From: Brevundimonas sp. UBA4609
Lineage (GTDB): Bacteria > Pseudomonadota > Alphaproteobacteria > Caulobacterales > Caulobacteraceae
Assembly (NCBI GenBank): GCA_002386585.1
Contig: DGIZ01000068.1
Coordinates: 1 to 30,686, forward strand
DNA length: 30,686 bases
Reading direction: 5' to 3'
Every line of letters begins with the position of its first letter. The stretch's first letter is position 1. Below are positions 1 to 9,594 of this stretch, piece by piece. Both the position numbers and the translations under genes were made by a program. A model generated the notes under the pieces. It did no database searches. It was not told the DNA's origin and saw only the letters and a list, made by a program, of their open reading frames with translations.

Positions 1-297
1 GCCCGCCGGCGGCAGGCCGCCGCCCTGGATGTCGCCGGCTGGAGCGCGAGGCCCTTCCTGCACGGGCGGCTGTGCGGGCTGCTGCGGCTGCGTCGCCTGA
101 CCTTGATAGTAGGGATTGTTCGGATAGGCGCCGGGCTGCTGCCCCTGCTGTTGGCCCTGCCCCGGCTGCGGATAGCCGCCCGCCCCCATCGGCCGGGTCG
201 AATAGCGCGGCTCGCTCGGATAGGTCGAACACGCCGTGACCGCCAGCGCTCCGCCGACGACCGCCGCCGCCCTGATCCAGCCTGTGAAGCCGCTCAT
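1..297 (-). CDS. Proline/glutamine-rich lipoprotein, N-terminal part (C-terminus outside window)
   Basis: The 99 visible codons begin with ATG at 297, preceded by a GGAGAG ribosome binding site. An N-terminal hydrophobic stretch (residues 8-22) ends in the lipobox-like AVTAC, so Cys23 is probably lipidated and the protein membrane-anchored. Residues 30-99 are a low-complexity Gly/Pro/Gln/Tyr-rich linker with no domain. The gene runs off the left edge. It lies downstream of surE-pcm on the same strand. In many proteobacteria that place is taken by an NlpD/DipM-like LysM-M23 cell-wall hydrolase activator, and a lipobox plus a long disordered linker fits such a protein. The catalytic or LysM part is not visible, so that identity is inference from neighbourhood only. 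Confidence 0.75.
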   Translation of the reverse strand, partial: MSGFTGWIRAAAVVGGALAVTACSTYPSEPRYSTRPMGAGGYPQPGQGQQQGQQPGAYPNNPYYQGQATQPQQPAQPPVQEGPRAPAGDIQGGGLPPAG

Positions 298-397
298 GCG
301 TCTCTCCGTATTAACCTTGTTCAGCATCTCGAAGCCGGTTTGCCCCGGTCCGCCGCCGAAGCCAACCCGGCAACCCGCGCAAAAGTGGGGCGGAAAG

Positions 398-424
398 GTT
401 AATGGAGCGGTGAGATTTCGCTCC
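398..424 (-). terminator. Weak hairpin between pcm and the lipoprotein gene
   Basis: Read on the minus strand just after the pcm stop, GGAGCG and CGCTCC can pair around a 9-nt loop, and GTGAG/CTCAC offers an alternative pairing. The following sequence is ATTAACC rather than a run of T. It may be a weak terminator or simply 3'-end processing structure; the 127-bp gap also has room for a promoter for the lipoprotein gene. Confidence 0.25.
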
Positions 425-1069
425 TCACCCCTCTTTAGCCGTCCCTTCGACCAGGGGAACGAATCGGACCTCGCACAGGCTTTCGCGCTGAAAGCTGCCG
501 TCCGGCTGGCCGGTGTAGCGGTTCAGCATCTGCACCGAGGTGCGGCCGACCGGCGCGACCAGGACGCCGCCCGGCTTGAGCTGTTTCAGCAGTTCGGTCG
601 GCTCATGCGGTGAAGCGGCCGTGACCATGATGCGGTCGAACGGCGCCTGCTCCGGCCAGCCCTGCCCGCCGTCGCCGTGGCGGGTGAAGACATTGTCGAT
701 TCCCAGGATTTTCAACCGGTTCTCGGCCTCGGTTAAGAGGCTCTTGTAACGCTCGACCGAATAGACGAAGCGCGCCATGCGGCTCAGCACCGCGCACTGA
801 TAGCCGCTGCCGGTGCCGATCTCGAGCACGCGGTGGCGCGGCTGGACATCCAGCGCCTGGGTCATCAGGCCGACGATGAAGGGCTGGCTGATCGTCTGGG
901 CGCAGTCGATCGGCAGGGCCTGATCCTCCCACGCCTGGTCAAGGAATTTCTCATGGACGAAGACGGCGCGGTCGATGGACTCCATCGCCTTCAGAACCCG
1001 CGCGTCCGTCACCCCCTGACGCCGCAGCGACAGGATCAATCGGCCCGCGCGGTCGTCCTTGAGACTCAT
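425..1069 (-). CDS. pcm: Protein-L-isoaspartate O-methyltransferase
   Basis: A 214-residue cytoplasmic enzyme that uses S-adenosylmethionine to methylate isoaspartyl residues in damaged proteins, starting their repair. The SAM-binding motif I VLEIGTGSGYQ is at residues 81-91, and the family block ISQPFIVGLMT (60-70) precedes it. Length matches the usual 200-220 residues. The ATG at 1069 is chosen because it overlaps the surE stop as ATGA (4 bp), a translational coupling typical of this pair, and the protein begins directly with the family N-terminus. The frame stays open upstream into surE, but that is read-through in the wrong frame of surE. Both surE and pcm products act on stressed or damaged cell material. 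Confidence 0.95.
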   Translation of the reverse strand: MSLKDDRAGRLILSLRRQGVTDARVLKAMESIDRAVFVHEKFLDQAWEDQALPIDCAQTISQPFIVGLMTQALDVQPRHRVLEIGTGSGYQCAVLSRMARFVYSVERYKSLLTEAENRLKILGIDNVFTRHGDGGQGWPEQAPFDRIMVTAASPHEPTELLKQLKPGGVLVAPVGRTSVQMLNRYTGQPDGSFQRESLCEVRFVPLVEGTAKEG

Positions 1070-1857
1070 TTTTCCTGGGGCCCCTTGGGCGGGGCGCCGC
1101 CCAGCACCTTCTTCAGATCGTTGACCGACTGCATGTGCGTCAGGTCGATGTGCAGCGGCGTGACGGAGATACGGCCCTCGTCCATGGCCCGCAGATCGGT
1201 GCCGTCGGCGTGCTCCTGCGGCGCGCCGCGGAAGGCCATCCAGTAGTAGTCGCGGCCGCGCAGGTCGGTGCGGCGGATGGCGTGCATCTCGCCGATGTCG
1301 CGGAAGCCCTGGCGCGTCACCTCGACCGTCTTGACCAGTTCCGGCGGCAGGCGCGGGAAGTTGACGTTCATGACCACGCCCTCCCCCCATTTCTGCTCCA
1401 GCAGACGGGCGACGATGCCGGGACCGAAGGCCTCGGCCGTTTCCCAGTGGGCGACCGCCTCGTCGTGGAAACGCTCCAGCGACTGCGACAGGGCGATGGA
1501 GCGGATGCCGAAGGCCATGCCCTGAAGGGCGCCCGCCACCGTGCCGGAATAGCTGACGTCCTCGCCCACGTTGTGGCCGCGATTGACGCCCGACAGCACC
1601 AGATCGGGCTTCTCGGGCATGATGTCGTTGACGGCCAGGATGACGCAGTCCGTCGGGGTGCCGGTCACGGCGAACCGCTTGTCGCCCAACTGATTGACGC
1701 GCAGCGGCTCGGTCAGGGTGATGCCCCGCCCCTTGGCCGACTGCTCGGTCTGCGGCGCGACGACCCAGACGTCATCCGACAGGGCGCGGGCGATCTTCTC
1801 AAGACACGCCAAGCCCTCGGCCTCGATGCCGTCGTCGTTGGTCAGAAGGATACGCAT
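1066..1857 (-). CDS. surE: 5'/3'-nucleotidase SurE
   Basis: A 263-residue metal-dependent nucleoside monophosphatase of the cytoplasm, linked to stationary-phase survival. The N-terminal signature LLTNDDGIEAEGL gives metal ligands Asp8 and Asp9; Ser40 and the SGVNRGHNVGEDVSYSGT block (from residue 89) complete the active site. Length is normal for the family. The start ATG at 1857 has an AAGGA Shine-Dalgarno six nt upstream. That AAGGA (1864-1868 on the plus strand) is the outer end of a dispersed repeat copy, so the repeat supplies the ribosome binding site. surE lies 171 bp downstream of serS on the same strand and overlaps pcm by 4 bp. Confidence 0.96.
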   Translation of the reverse strand: MRILLTNDDGIEAEGLACLEKIARALSDDVWVVAPQTEQSAKGRGITLTEPLRVNQLGDKRFAVTGTPTDCVILAVNDIMPEKPDLVLSGVNRGHNVGEDVSYSGTVAGALQGMAFGIRSIALSQSLERFHDEAVAHWETAEAFGPGIVARLLEQKWGEGVVMNVNFPRLPPELVKTVEVTRQGFRDIGEMHAIRRTDLRGRDYYWMAFRGAPQEHADGTDLRAMDEGRISVTPLHIDLTHMQSVNDLKKVLGGAPPKGPQEK

Positions 1858-1863
1858 CAGGCT

Positions 1864-1916
1864 TCCTTCTCCCCTTGTGGGAAAAGGTGGCTGGCGAAGC
1901 CAGACGGATGAGGGGT
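1864..1916 (+). repeat. Structured 53-bp dispersed repeat, copy 1
   Basis: This copy has an outer part in which CCTTCTCCCC and GGGAAAAGG nearly pair, then an inner hairpin CTGGC-GAA-GCCAG, then the tail CGGATGAGGGGT. A second copy of identical length lies 59 bp away in inverted orientation. Between the two the flanks are almost identical. The inner hairpin arms differ in a compensating way, which suggests that the fold is what is conserved. It resembles REP-like palindromic elements common in alphaproteobacterial intergenic DNA; no transposase is nearby. Confidence 0.8.
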
Positions 1917-1975
1917 CGCGCCCCGGTCGGTAATCATGTCGTCTGCACTCGCCACTCGCATCTTCTGCCTGAGCA

Positions 1976-2028
1976 ACCCCTCATCCGAGCCGCTGCGCGG
2001 CCCACCTTCTCCCACAAGGGGGGAAGGA
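1976..2028 (-). repeat. Structured 53-bp dispersed repeat, copy 2 (inverted)
   Basis: Read on the minus strand this matches copy 1 at both ends (start TCCTTC, tail CGGATGAGGGGT). Its inner hairpin is GCCGC-GCA-GCGGC in place of CTGGC-GAA-GCCAG. It abuts the serS stop codon (2029-2031). In the serS-surE transcript the two inverted copies could also pair with each other to form one long stem of about 50 bp, which could act as a terminator, a processing site or a 3'-end protector for serS mRNA. Confidence 0.8.
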
Positions 2029-4702
<2,674 letters not shown>

Positions 4703-4728
4703 GAGGGCTCTCGCGTCAGTCTGAATAT

Positions 4729-4755
4729 GAAGAAGGCGGGACCGACGGCCCCGCC
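4729..4755 (-). terminator. Hairpin between the yceI lipoprotein and the b561-YceI gene
   Basis: On the minus strand GGCGGGGCC pairs with GGTCCCGCC (nine pairs, one G-U) around a 3-nt loop and is followed by TTCTTC. The stem is strong but the T-tract is interrupted, so it is more likely a partial terminator or a processing site that lowers expression of the downstream b561-YceI gene than a full stop. Confidence 0.45.
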
Positions 4756-4776
4756 CCTTCGTCGTGCTTTCGCCGA

Positions 4777-5481
4777 TCAGGCGGCCGGAGCGGCCGGGGC
4801 GACTTCCTTGATGAACTCGGCGTCGAAGCGGATCGTCACCTCATCGCCGACCGGGCCCAGCGGCATGCCGAAATCGGTCCGCTTGATCTTGCCTTCAGCC
4901 GCGAAGCCGATGGCCGGCGCCGGCACGAAGGGGTGCTGCCCCAGGTCGCCGTTGAAGGTCGCATCCAGGGTCACCGGCTTGGTGACGCCCAGGAAGGTCA
5001 GGTCGCCCGTCACCTTGGCGGTGCGCGCGCCGGTCAGTTCCACCTTGGTCGACTTGAAGGTGATCTGCGGGAAGGCCGTGGCGTTCAGGAAGGCCTTGTT
5101 CTTGGCGATGTCCTCGCTGAAGCTCTTGAACCCTGTGGCGGCGTGAGTGCCGAGGTAGTCGCCCGGATAATTGGTGTCGACCGAGGCCGGGTCGATCGTC
5201 GCCTCGACCGTGCTGTTAGCCAGGTTGGCCGTATCGAGCGTGATCTTGGCGTCGAACTTGTTGAAGCGCGCCGTGTAGTTCGAGATCGAGTTATGCGGCA
5301 GCGACCACTGCAGCGAGGCGTGGGTCGGGTCCATCACATAGACGCCCGAGGTGGCCTTCAGCGCGACCGGAGCGGTCGAGGCGGCGTCGGTCGTCGGGGC
5401 GCCGGCGGTGTCGGCGGGCTGGCTGCAGGCGGCCAGCAGGGCGGCGGCCGAAACAGCGATCAGGGCGGCTTTGATCTTCAT
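4777..5481 (-). CDS. YceI family lipoprotein
   Basis: 234 residues. The N-terminus has a signal sequence with lipobox LAAC, lipid Cys19, then a short Ala/Thr linker and a YceI beta-barrel domain (about residues 45-225). The domain opens with the typical YVMDPTHASLQWSL and ends in a strand pair before an Ala/Pro-rich tail. YceI proteins bind isoprenoid-type lipids and are often induced by base or osmotic stress. ATG at 5481 is chosen because it begins the signal peptide; GAGG lies 10 nt upstream. The frame is open 37 codons further but that part is not signal-like and lies in the promoter and leader. It is probably the first gene of a unit with the b561-YceI fusion. Confidence 0.9.
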   Translation of the reverse strand: MKIKAALIAVSAAALLAACSQPADTAGAPTTDAASTAPVALKATSGVYVMDPTHASLQWSLPHNSISNYTARFNKFDAKITLDTANLANSTVEATIDPASVDTNYPGDYLGTHAATGFKSFSEDIAKNKAFLNATAFPQITFKSTKVELTGARTAKVTGDLTFLGVTKPVTLDATFNGDLGQHPFVPAPAIGFAAEGKIKRTDFGMPLGPVGDEVTIRFDAEFIKEVAPAAPAA

Positions 5482-5519
5482 GGGAAGGAAACCTCGGTCA
5501 GACGGGTGAAACGAAAACT

Positions 5520-5555
5520 GGACAGACAGTCCGGAAACAGGTCGATTGTCCGTCC
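5520..5555 (-). promoter_or_regulatory. 5'-UTR hairpin of the yceI lipoprotein gene
   Basis: On the minus strand GGACGGACA and TGTCTGTCC can form nine pairs (one G-U) around an 18-nt loop. The stem lies between the predicted transcription start and the yceI ATG, ending 38 nt upstream of it. It could stabilise the leader or act as a second protein-binding dyad. Function is unknown. Confidence 0.4.
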
Positions 5556-5572
5556 GGCCTCGCCGTTGGACT

Positions 5573-5605
5573 GCAACAGTATATGTTGCCATTTACGCGC
5601 TTCAA
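5573..5605 (-). promoter_or_regulatory. Promoter of yceI with palindromic operator over the -10 box
   Basis: On the minus strand a -35-like TTGAAG (plus 5600-5605) is followed after 16 bp by TATACT (plus 5578-5583), a good vegetative-type promoter. A perfect dyad GCAACA-5 bp-TGTTGC (5573-5589) covers the -10 box. A dyad placed there usually means a repressor site. The predicted start, near 5571, gives a leader of about 90 nt before yceI. The regulator is not encoded in the window. Confidence 0.5.
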
Positions 5606-5692
5606 GCCCTCGATCACGAAATTCGCCTCGAGCCTCACGAAAAAAGGATTGAGGTGCGCCGGGCGGCGACGGCGCCTATCCTCGCGACTCAC

Positions 5693-7615
5693 ATGACCAT
5701 CCGCCGCCTCCCCCCCGAAACCGTCAACCGCATCGCCGCCGGCGAAGTGGTCGAACGCCCGGCCAGCGCCATCAAGGAACTGGTCGAGAACGCCATCGAC
5801 GCCGACGCCCGCAGCATCGAGATCCAGGCGGACGGCGGCGGCCTGACCCGCATCCTGATCGCCGACGACGGCAAGGGCATCCCGCGCGATGAACTGCCCA
5901 TCGCCATCGAGCGCCACGCCACCTCGAAGCTGGAGCCGGACGACGCGGGGGACGTGGATCTGCTGCGCATCTTCACCCTGGGCTTCCGGGGCGAGGCCCT
6001 GCCCTCCATCGGCTCGGTCGCCCGGCTGAACATCACCACCCGCGCCAGGGCCGAGGCGGGCGAGCCGCAGAACGACGCCTGGGCCGTGTCCGTCGAGGGC
6101 GGCGCCCAGCGCCCCCTGTCGCCCGCGGCCTTCCCCGGCCCGCACGGCGCGCGGGTCGAGGTGCGCGACCTGTTCTACGCCACCCCTGCCCGGCTGAAGT
6201 TCATGAAGTCCGAGCGGGCCGAGGCCATGGCCATCTCCGAAGAGATCAAGCGCCAGGCCATGGCGCACGAGGCCGTCGCCTTCACCCTGACGCTGGACGG
6301 CAAGACGACCCTGCGCCTGCCCGCCGAACATCCCGGCGACGAGGGGCGACTGAAACGCCTCGGCGCCCTGTTGGGCCGCGATTTCGAGGCCAACGCCCTG
6401 TTGATCGATCAGGAGCGCGACGGCGTGCGTCTGTCCGGCTATGCGGGCCTGCCGACCTATTCGCGCGGCAATGCGGCGCACCAGTTCCTGTTCGTCAACG
6501 GCCGCCCAGTGCGCGACCGGCTGCTGCAGGGCGCCCTGCGCGGGGCCTACGCCGACTTCCTGGCGCGCGACCGGCATCCGGCGGCGGCCCTCTTCATCGA
6601 CATCGACCCGCTTTATGTCGATGTGAACGTCCACCCGGCCAAGGCGGAGGTGCGCTTTCGCGACCCGGCGCTGGTGCGCGGCCTGATCGTCGGGGCCCTG
6701 CGCCACGCCCTGCACGCCGCGGGACACCGCGCCTCGACCACAGTCGCCGCCGACGCCCTGTCAGGGTTCCGCCCCCACACCGGCGACGCGCTCTACAACC
6801 CTGCTGCGCCGCAATCGTTCAGCAACGCCGCGCCGGGCTGGAGCGGCTGGCAGGGCTGGTCGCAACCGGCCGCCGCCGCCCAGAACCTGCCGGGCCTGAA
6901 CGAACGCTCCGGGCGCGTCGAGCATACGTGGAGCGGTGAAGCCAGCGCCCCCAGCTACCGCACGCTGGGCGAGATTCAGGCCGACCACGCCAGCCGGATC
7001 ACGCCGGGCGCCCCGGCCCCGGTCGACCTGATCGACTATCCGCTGGGCGCCGCGCGGGCGCAGCTTCACGCCAACTACATCGTGGCCCAGACCCGCGACG
7101 GCCTCGTCATCGTCGACCAGCACGCCGCCCACGAACGGCTGGTCTATGAGCGGATGAAGGCCCAGATGGCCGACGGCGCCGTCACCCGCCAGGCTCTGCT
7201 GACGCCCGAAGTCGTCGAACTGGACCCCGCCGAGGCTGAACGCGTCGCCGCCAAGGCCGAGGAACTGGCCGAAATGGGACTGATCGTCGAGGCGTTCGGC
7301 GCGGGCGCCGTGCTGGTGCGTGAAACGCCCGCCCTGCTGGGCGACACGGATGTTCAGGGCCTGATCCGCGACATCGCCGACGACCTGTCCGAACACGGCG
7401 CCGCCCTGTCGCTGAAGGAACGGATGGCCGAGGTCTGCGGCACCATGGCCTGCCACGGCTCGGTGCGTTCGGGCCGAGTCCTGTCGGCGCCGGAAATGAA
7501 CGCCCTGTTGCGCCAGATGGAGGCCACGCCGCACTCCGGTCAATGCAACCACGGCCGCCCGACCTATGTGGAGCTGAAACTGCACGACCTCGAGAAGCTG
7601 TTCGGGCGGCGCTGA
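5693..7615 (+). CDS. mutL: DNA mismatch repair protein MutL
   Basis: 640 residues. The N-terminal GHKL ATPase carries [19 protein letters not shown] (12-30) with catalytic Glu29 and Asn33, DDGKGI (58-63), HATSKL and the GFRGEAL lid. A Pro/Gly/Ser/Ala linker spans about 370-440. The C-terminal domain holds [12 protein letters not shown] (475-486), matching the metal-binding endonuclease motif of MutL proteins from bacteria that lack MutH, plus [13 protein letters not shown] (as CHGSVRSG) and CNHGRPTY motifs. So this MutL should nick DNA itself during mismatch repair. ATG at 5693 ([17 protein letters not shown]) matches the family start; upstream in-frame codons fall in the divergent promoter region and are not MutL-like. 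Confidence 0.97.
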   Translation: MTIRRLPPETVNRIAAGEVVERPASAIKELVENAIDADARSIEIQADGGGLTRILIADDGKGIPRDELPIAIERHATSKLEPDDAGDVDLLRIFTLGFRGEALPSIGSVARLNITTRARAEAGEPQNDAWAVSVEGGAQRPLSPAAFPGPHGARVEVRDLFYATPARLKFMKSERAEAMAISEEIKRQAMAHEAVAFTLTLDGKTTLRLPAEHPGDEGRLKRLGALLGRDFEANALLIDQERDGVRLSGYAGLPTYSRGNAAHQFLFVNGRPVRDRLLQGALRGAYADFLARDRHPAAALFIDIDPLYVDVNVHPAKAEVRFRDPALVRGLIVGALRHALHAAGHRASTTVAADALSGFRPHTGDALYNPAAPQSFSNAAPGWSGWQGWSQPAAAAQNLPGLNERSGRVEHTWSGEASAPSYRTLGEIQADHASRITPGAPAPVDLIDYPLGAARAQLHANYIVAQTRDGLVIVDQHAAHERLVYERMKAQMADGAVTRQALLTPEVVELDPAEAERVAAKAEELAEMGLIVEAFGAGAVLVRETPALLGDTDVQGLIRDIADDLSEHGAALSLKERMAEVCGTMACHGSVRSGRVLSAPEMNALLRQMEATPHSGQCNHGRPTYVELKLHDLEKLFGRR

Positions 7616-7651
7616 TCTTTTCGTCGCCCTACCGCTTCGCTACTTGAGGAC

Positions 7652-8122
7652 ATGATCCCTTCCGTCCTCTTCGTCTGCCTCGGCAACATCTGTCGCTCGC
7701 CGCTGGCCGAGGCGGCCTTCCGTGAAGAAGCGCACCGCCTGAAACTGGACGCCGTCGCGGATTCCGCAGGCACCGGCGGCTGGCACGTCGGCGCTCCGCC
7801 CGACCCGCGCGCCCAGGCGGTCGCCCTGAAGAACGGCGTCGATATCTCGGCCCTGCGCGGTCGCCAGGTGAAGCCCGCCGACTTCCGCCGCTTCACCCAT
7901 CTGGTGGCGATGGATCACGACAATCTGGCGAACCTGCGCCGCCTCGCCCCGCCCGACGCCACGGCGGAACTGAGCCTGCTACTGGACCACGTCGAGGGCC
8001 GCGCCGGCCAGGCCGTGGCCGACCCCTATTTCGGCGAGGACGACGGCTTCGACGTCACCTGGGCCGACGTCACGGCCGGCGCCCGCGCCCTGGCCGCCGA
8101 GCTACAGCGTCTTAGAGGCTGA
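7652..8122 (+). CDS. Low-molecular-weight protein tyrosine phosphatase
   Basis: 156 residues, the usual size. The P-loop FVCLGNICRSP gives nucleophile Cys9 and Arg15 in the CX5RS signature, and the general acid lies in ADPYFG (Asp124). It removes phosphate from tyrosine in proteins, or possibly from small substrates. No exopolysaccharide kinase partner is nearby, so its target cannot be read from context. It starts 36 bp after mutL on the same strand. It is convergent with the Kelch gene, sharing 11 bp at the 3' ends (8112-8122). Confidence 0.92.
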   Translation: MIPSVLFVCLGNICRSPLAEAAFREEAHRLKLDAVADSAGTGGWHVGAPPDPRAQAVALKNGVDISALRGRQVKPADFRRFTHLVAMDHDNLANLRRLAPPDATAELSLLLDHVEGRAGQAVADPYFGEDDGFDVTWADVTAGARALAAELQRLRG

Positions 8123-9128
8123 GCACCTCGACCAGACCGCTGGCCTTGCCGCCCGACGCCACCTCTCCGCCGCCGATGGCAAAGATCACGCCGTCCACGC
8201 TGGCCGCCGCCAGGCCATGGCGCGGCGTTCGCATGGCCGGGCCGGCCGTCCAGGCGTCGCGCGCCGGGTCATAGATCCAGGTCTCGGCGAAGACCCCGCC
8301 CCCGCGCCCCTCGAACCATTCGCCTCCGAAAGCGATCAGCCTGCCGCCCGCCTCGGCCATGGACAGGCCGCCGCCGACCTGCCGTCCCGTGGCGGGCGAG
8401 GCCGGAATCGGCGCCAGCGTGTCCCAACGGTCGCGGGCGGGATCATAGCAGTCCAGCCGCCCTGTTCCGCCGCCGTCCACCGTGCGGCCGCCCGCCAAGA
8501 ACAGCTTGCCATCGAGCACCGCCCCGGCCGCACTGTTACGAGCCATCGGCGCCGGACGCGCGGTTTCCCAGCGATTGGCGGCGGCGTCGAAGACCAGATG
8601 GGTCGCCACATCGGCCTGGTCGTTCCACTGACCGTTCGCCTCCCCCTTGGGCGAGCGGCCGGTGACCAAATGCACCCGATCGCCCACGGACAGGCCGACC
8701 GTTTCGCACAAACGCTGCGGCATCTGGCCGACCTGGGCCCAGACGCCCCGGTCGATGGCCCAGATGTCCGTCATGGCCGTCCATTCGCCGCGGTCGCGCC
8801 GGTCGTAGCCGCCGAAGGCCCAGATTCGCCCGGCCGCCGACGCCAGCATCGGGTGATGGCGCGGCTGTGGCAGTCGCGGCCCTTCGCTCCAGCGGTCGGC
8901 CCTGACGTCATAGATCGCCGTCCGGTCATTGATGTGCAGCCCGCCCGCCGCCGACCGCACCAGGCCGCCCGCGACCGTGATCGAACCGTCCTGGGCGGCG
9001 CAATAGATCTCCTGCGTCGGCCAAGGCATGGAGGCGCGGGGCGTCCAGCCTGTCTCGGCGCGGGATACGACGGGCGCGGCGGCGACGGCGGCGCCGACGG
9101 CGAGGAAGGTGCGGCGGTGCAGGGTCAT
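8112..9128 (-). CDS. Exported Kelch-repeat beta-propeller protein (Tat signal)
   Basis: 338 residues. The N-terminus LHRRTFLAVGAAVAA resembles a twin-arginine signal, with cleavage likely near residue 25 (after SRA). The rest consists of Kelch blades, recognisable by Gly-Gly pairs followed by Tyr-Asp and Trp: GGYDRRDRGEW, GGRTVDGGGT with CYDPARDRWDTL, GGEWFEGRGGG with YDPARDAWTAGPAM, and a final GGGEV. It is probably a periplasmic or surface beta-propeller with binding rather than known catalytic function. No active-site motif was seen. Its 3' end overlaps the phosphatase gene by 11 bp. Confidence 0.88.
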   Translation of the reverse strand: MTLHRRTFLAVGAAVAAAPVVSRAETGWTPRASMPWPTQEIYCAAQDGSITVAGGLVRSAAGGLHINDRTAIYDVRADRWSEGPRLPQPRHHPMLASAAGRIWAFGGYDRRDRGEWTAMTDIWAIDRGVWAQVGQMPQRLCETVGLSVGDRVHLVTGRSPKGEANGQWNDQADVATHLVFDAAANRWETARPAPMARNSAAGAVLDGKLFLAGGRTVDGGGTGRLDCYDPARDRWDTLAPIPASPATGRQVGGGLSMAEAGGRLIAFGGEWFEGRGGGVFAETWIYDPARDAWTAGPAMRTPRHGLAAASVDGVIFAIGGGEVASGGKASGLVEVLSL

Positions 9129-9160
9129 GCCGACAAACCTAGCCGTTCGCCTCGTCCTGC

Positions 9161-9168
9161 GCTAGAAA
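9161..9168 (+). promoter_or_regulatory. Possible -10 element ahead of the YjhX leader
   Basis: GCTAGAAA resembles the Caulobacter housekeeping-sigma -10 consensus GCTANAWC in seven of eight positions. No convincing -35 lies at the expected distance. If used, transcription would start near 9175, about 20 nt before the short leader ORF. Confidence 0.25.
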
Positions 9169-9197
9169 CCCGCCTCTTCCCCCAACGGGATCGAACC

Positions 9198-9224
9198 ATG
9201 TTTGAGATTGTAGCCACGGCATAG
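9198..9224 (+). CDS. Candidate leader peptide (uORF) upstream of yjhX
   Basis: ATG plus seven more codons and TAG encode MFEIVATA. GGGA lies 7-8 nt upstream as a possible ribosome binding site. It ends 94 nt before the yjhX start. Between lie a GGACG-CTGAT-CGTCC hairpin (9229-9243) and a CGCGCC/GGCGCG stem (9265-9287). yjhX itself lacks a clear Shine-Dalgarno. The E. coli yjhX homologue topAI is reported to be controlled by a short upstream ORF (toiL) that responds to ribosome-targeting antibiotics, so the arrangement is suggestive. The peptide itself shows no resemblance I can name. Confidence 0.35.
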   Translation: MFEIVATA

Positions 9225-9228
9225 GCCC

Positions 9229-9287
9229 GGACGCTGATCGTCCCGAGGCCTCCTGAACCCGCCCCGCGCCGCCTTGCGCCGGGCGCG
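9229..9287 (+). promoter_or_regulatory. Two-hairpin leader between uORF and yjhX
   Basis: Hairpin 1 pairs GGACG with CGTCC (9229-9243, loop of 5). Hairpin 2 pairs CGCGCC with GGCGCG (9265-9270 with 9282-9287, loop of 11). The palindrome GAGGCCTC (9245-9252) lies between them and could pair alternatively. No T-tract follows, so it is not a standard terminator. It could be a translation-attenuator region. Confidence 0.35.
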
Positions 9288-9318
9288 TGTCTTCTCATGC
9301 CTTGGAAATCTCAATCCC

Positions 9319-9594
9319 ATGAACCTGTCACGTGCGGAGCAACGCACGCTCCACGCCCTCGCCCAAGGCGGTCGCATCCTGCTGGAACGCGACGAACAGG
9401 GCCGCATCCTGGCCGCTCGCTGCTTCACCCGCGAAGGCTGGATGCTGGACGGCTGCAACCTCGATCAATGGCGCAGCCTGAAGCGCAAGGGCGTCATCAA
9501 GTCCCGCAACGGCGGCCCCTATGTCGTCAACCGTGAGGGCCTCGGCCGCCTGCGCAGCCGGGCCGACAACCGGACCTCAGGCCGAGGCTTCTGA
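9319..9594 (+). CDS. yjhX: YjhX/TopAI toxin-family protein (UPF0386)
   Basis: 91 residues, matching the family along its length: the N-terminal MNLSRAEQRTLHALAQGGRI, the central CFTREGWMLDGC, and KRKGVIKSRNGGPYVVN toward the C-terminus. In E. coli YjhX (TopAI) binds and inhibits topoisomerase I and is neutralised by the acetyltransferase-like YjhQ encoded next to it. No yjhQ-like gene adjoins here; the only GNAT in the window is 3 kb away on the other strand. ATG at 9319 begins the family N-terminus; 15 upstream in-frame codons are not family-like. A clear ribosome binding site is lacking. The gene overlaps rsmD convergently by 18 bp. It may be a solitary housekeeping relative rather than an active toxin. 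Confidence 0.85.
   Translation: MNLSRAEQRTLHALAQGGRILLERDEQGRILAARCFTREGWMLDGCNLDQWRSLKRKGVIKSRNGGPYVVNREGLGRLRSRADNRTSGRGF

Noticed and set aside
5546..5692. An N-terminal extension of MutL by 49 codons
   Set aside because: It covers the yceI promoter, has no MutL similarity, and the family begins at the 5693 ATG.
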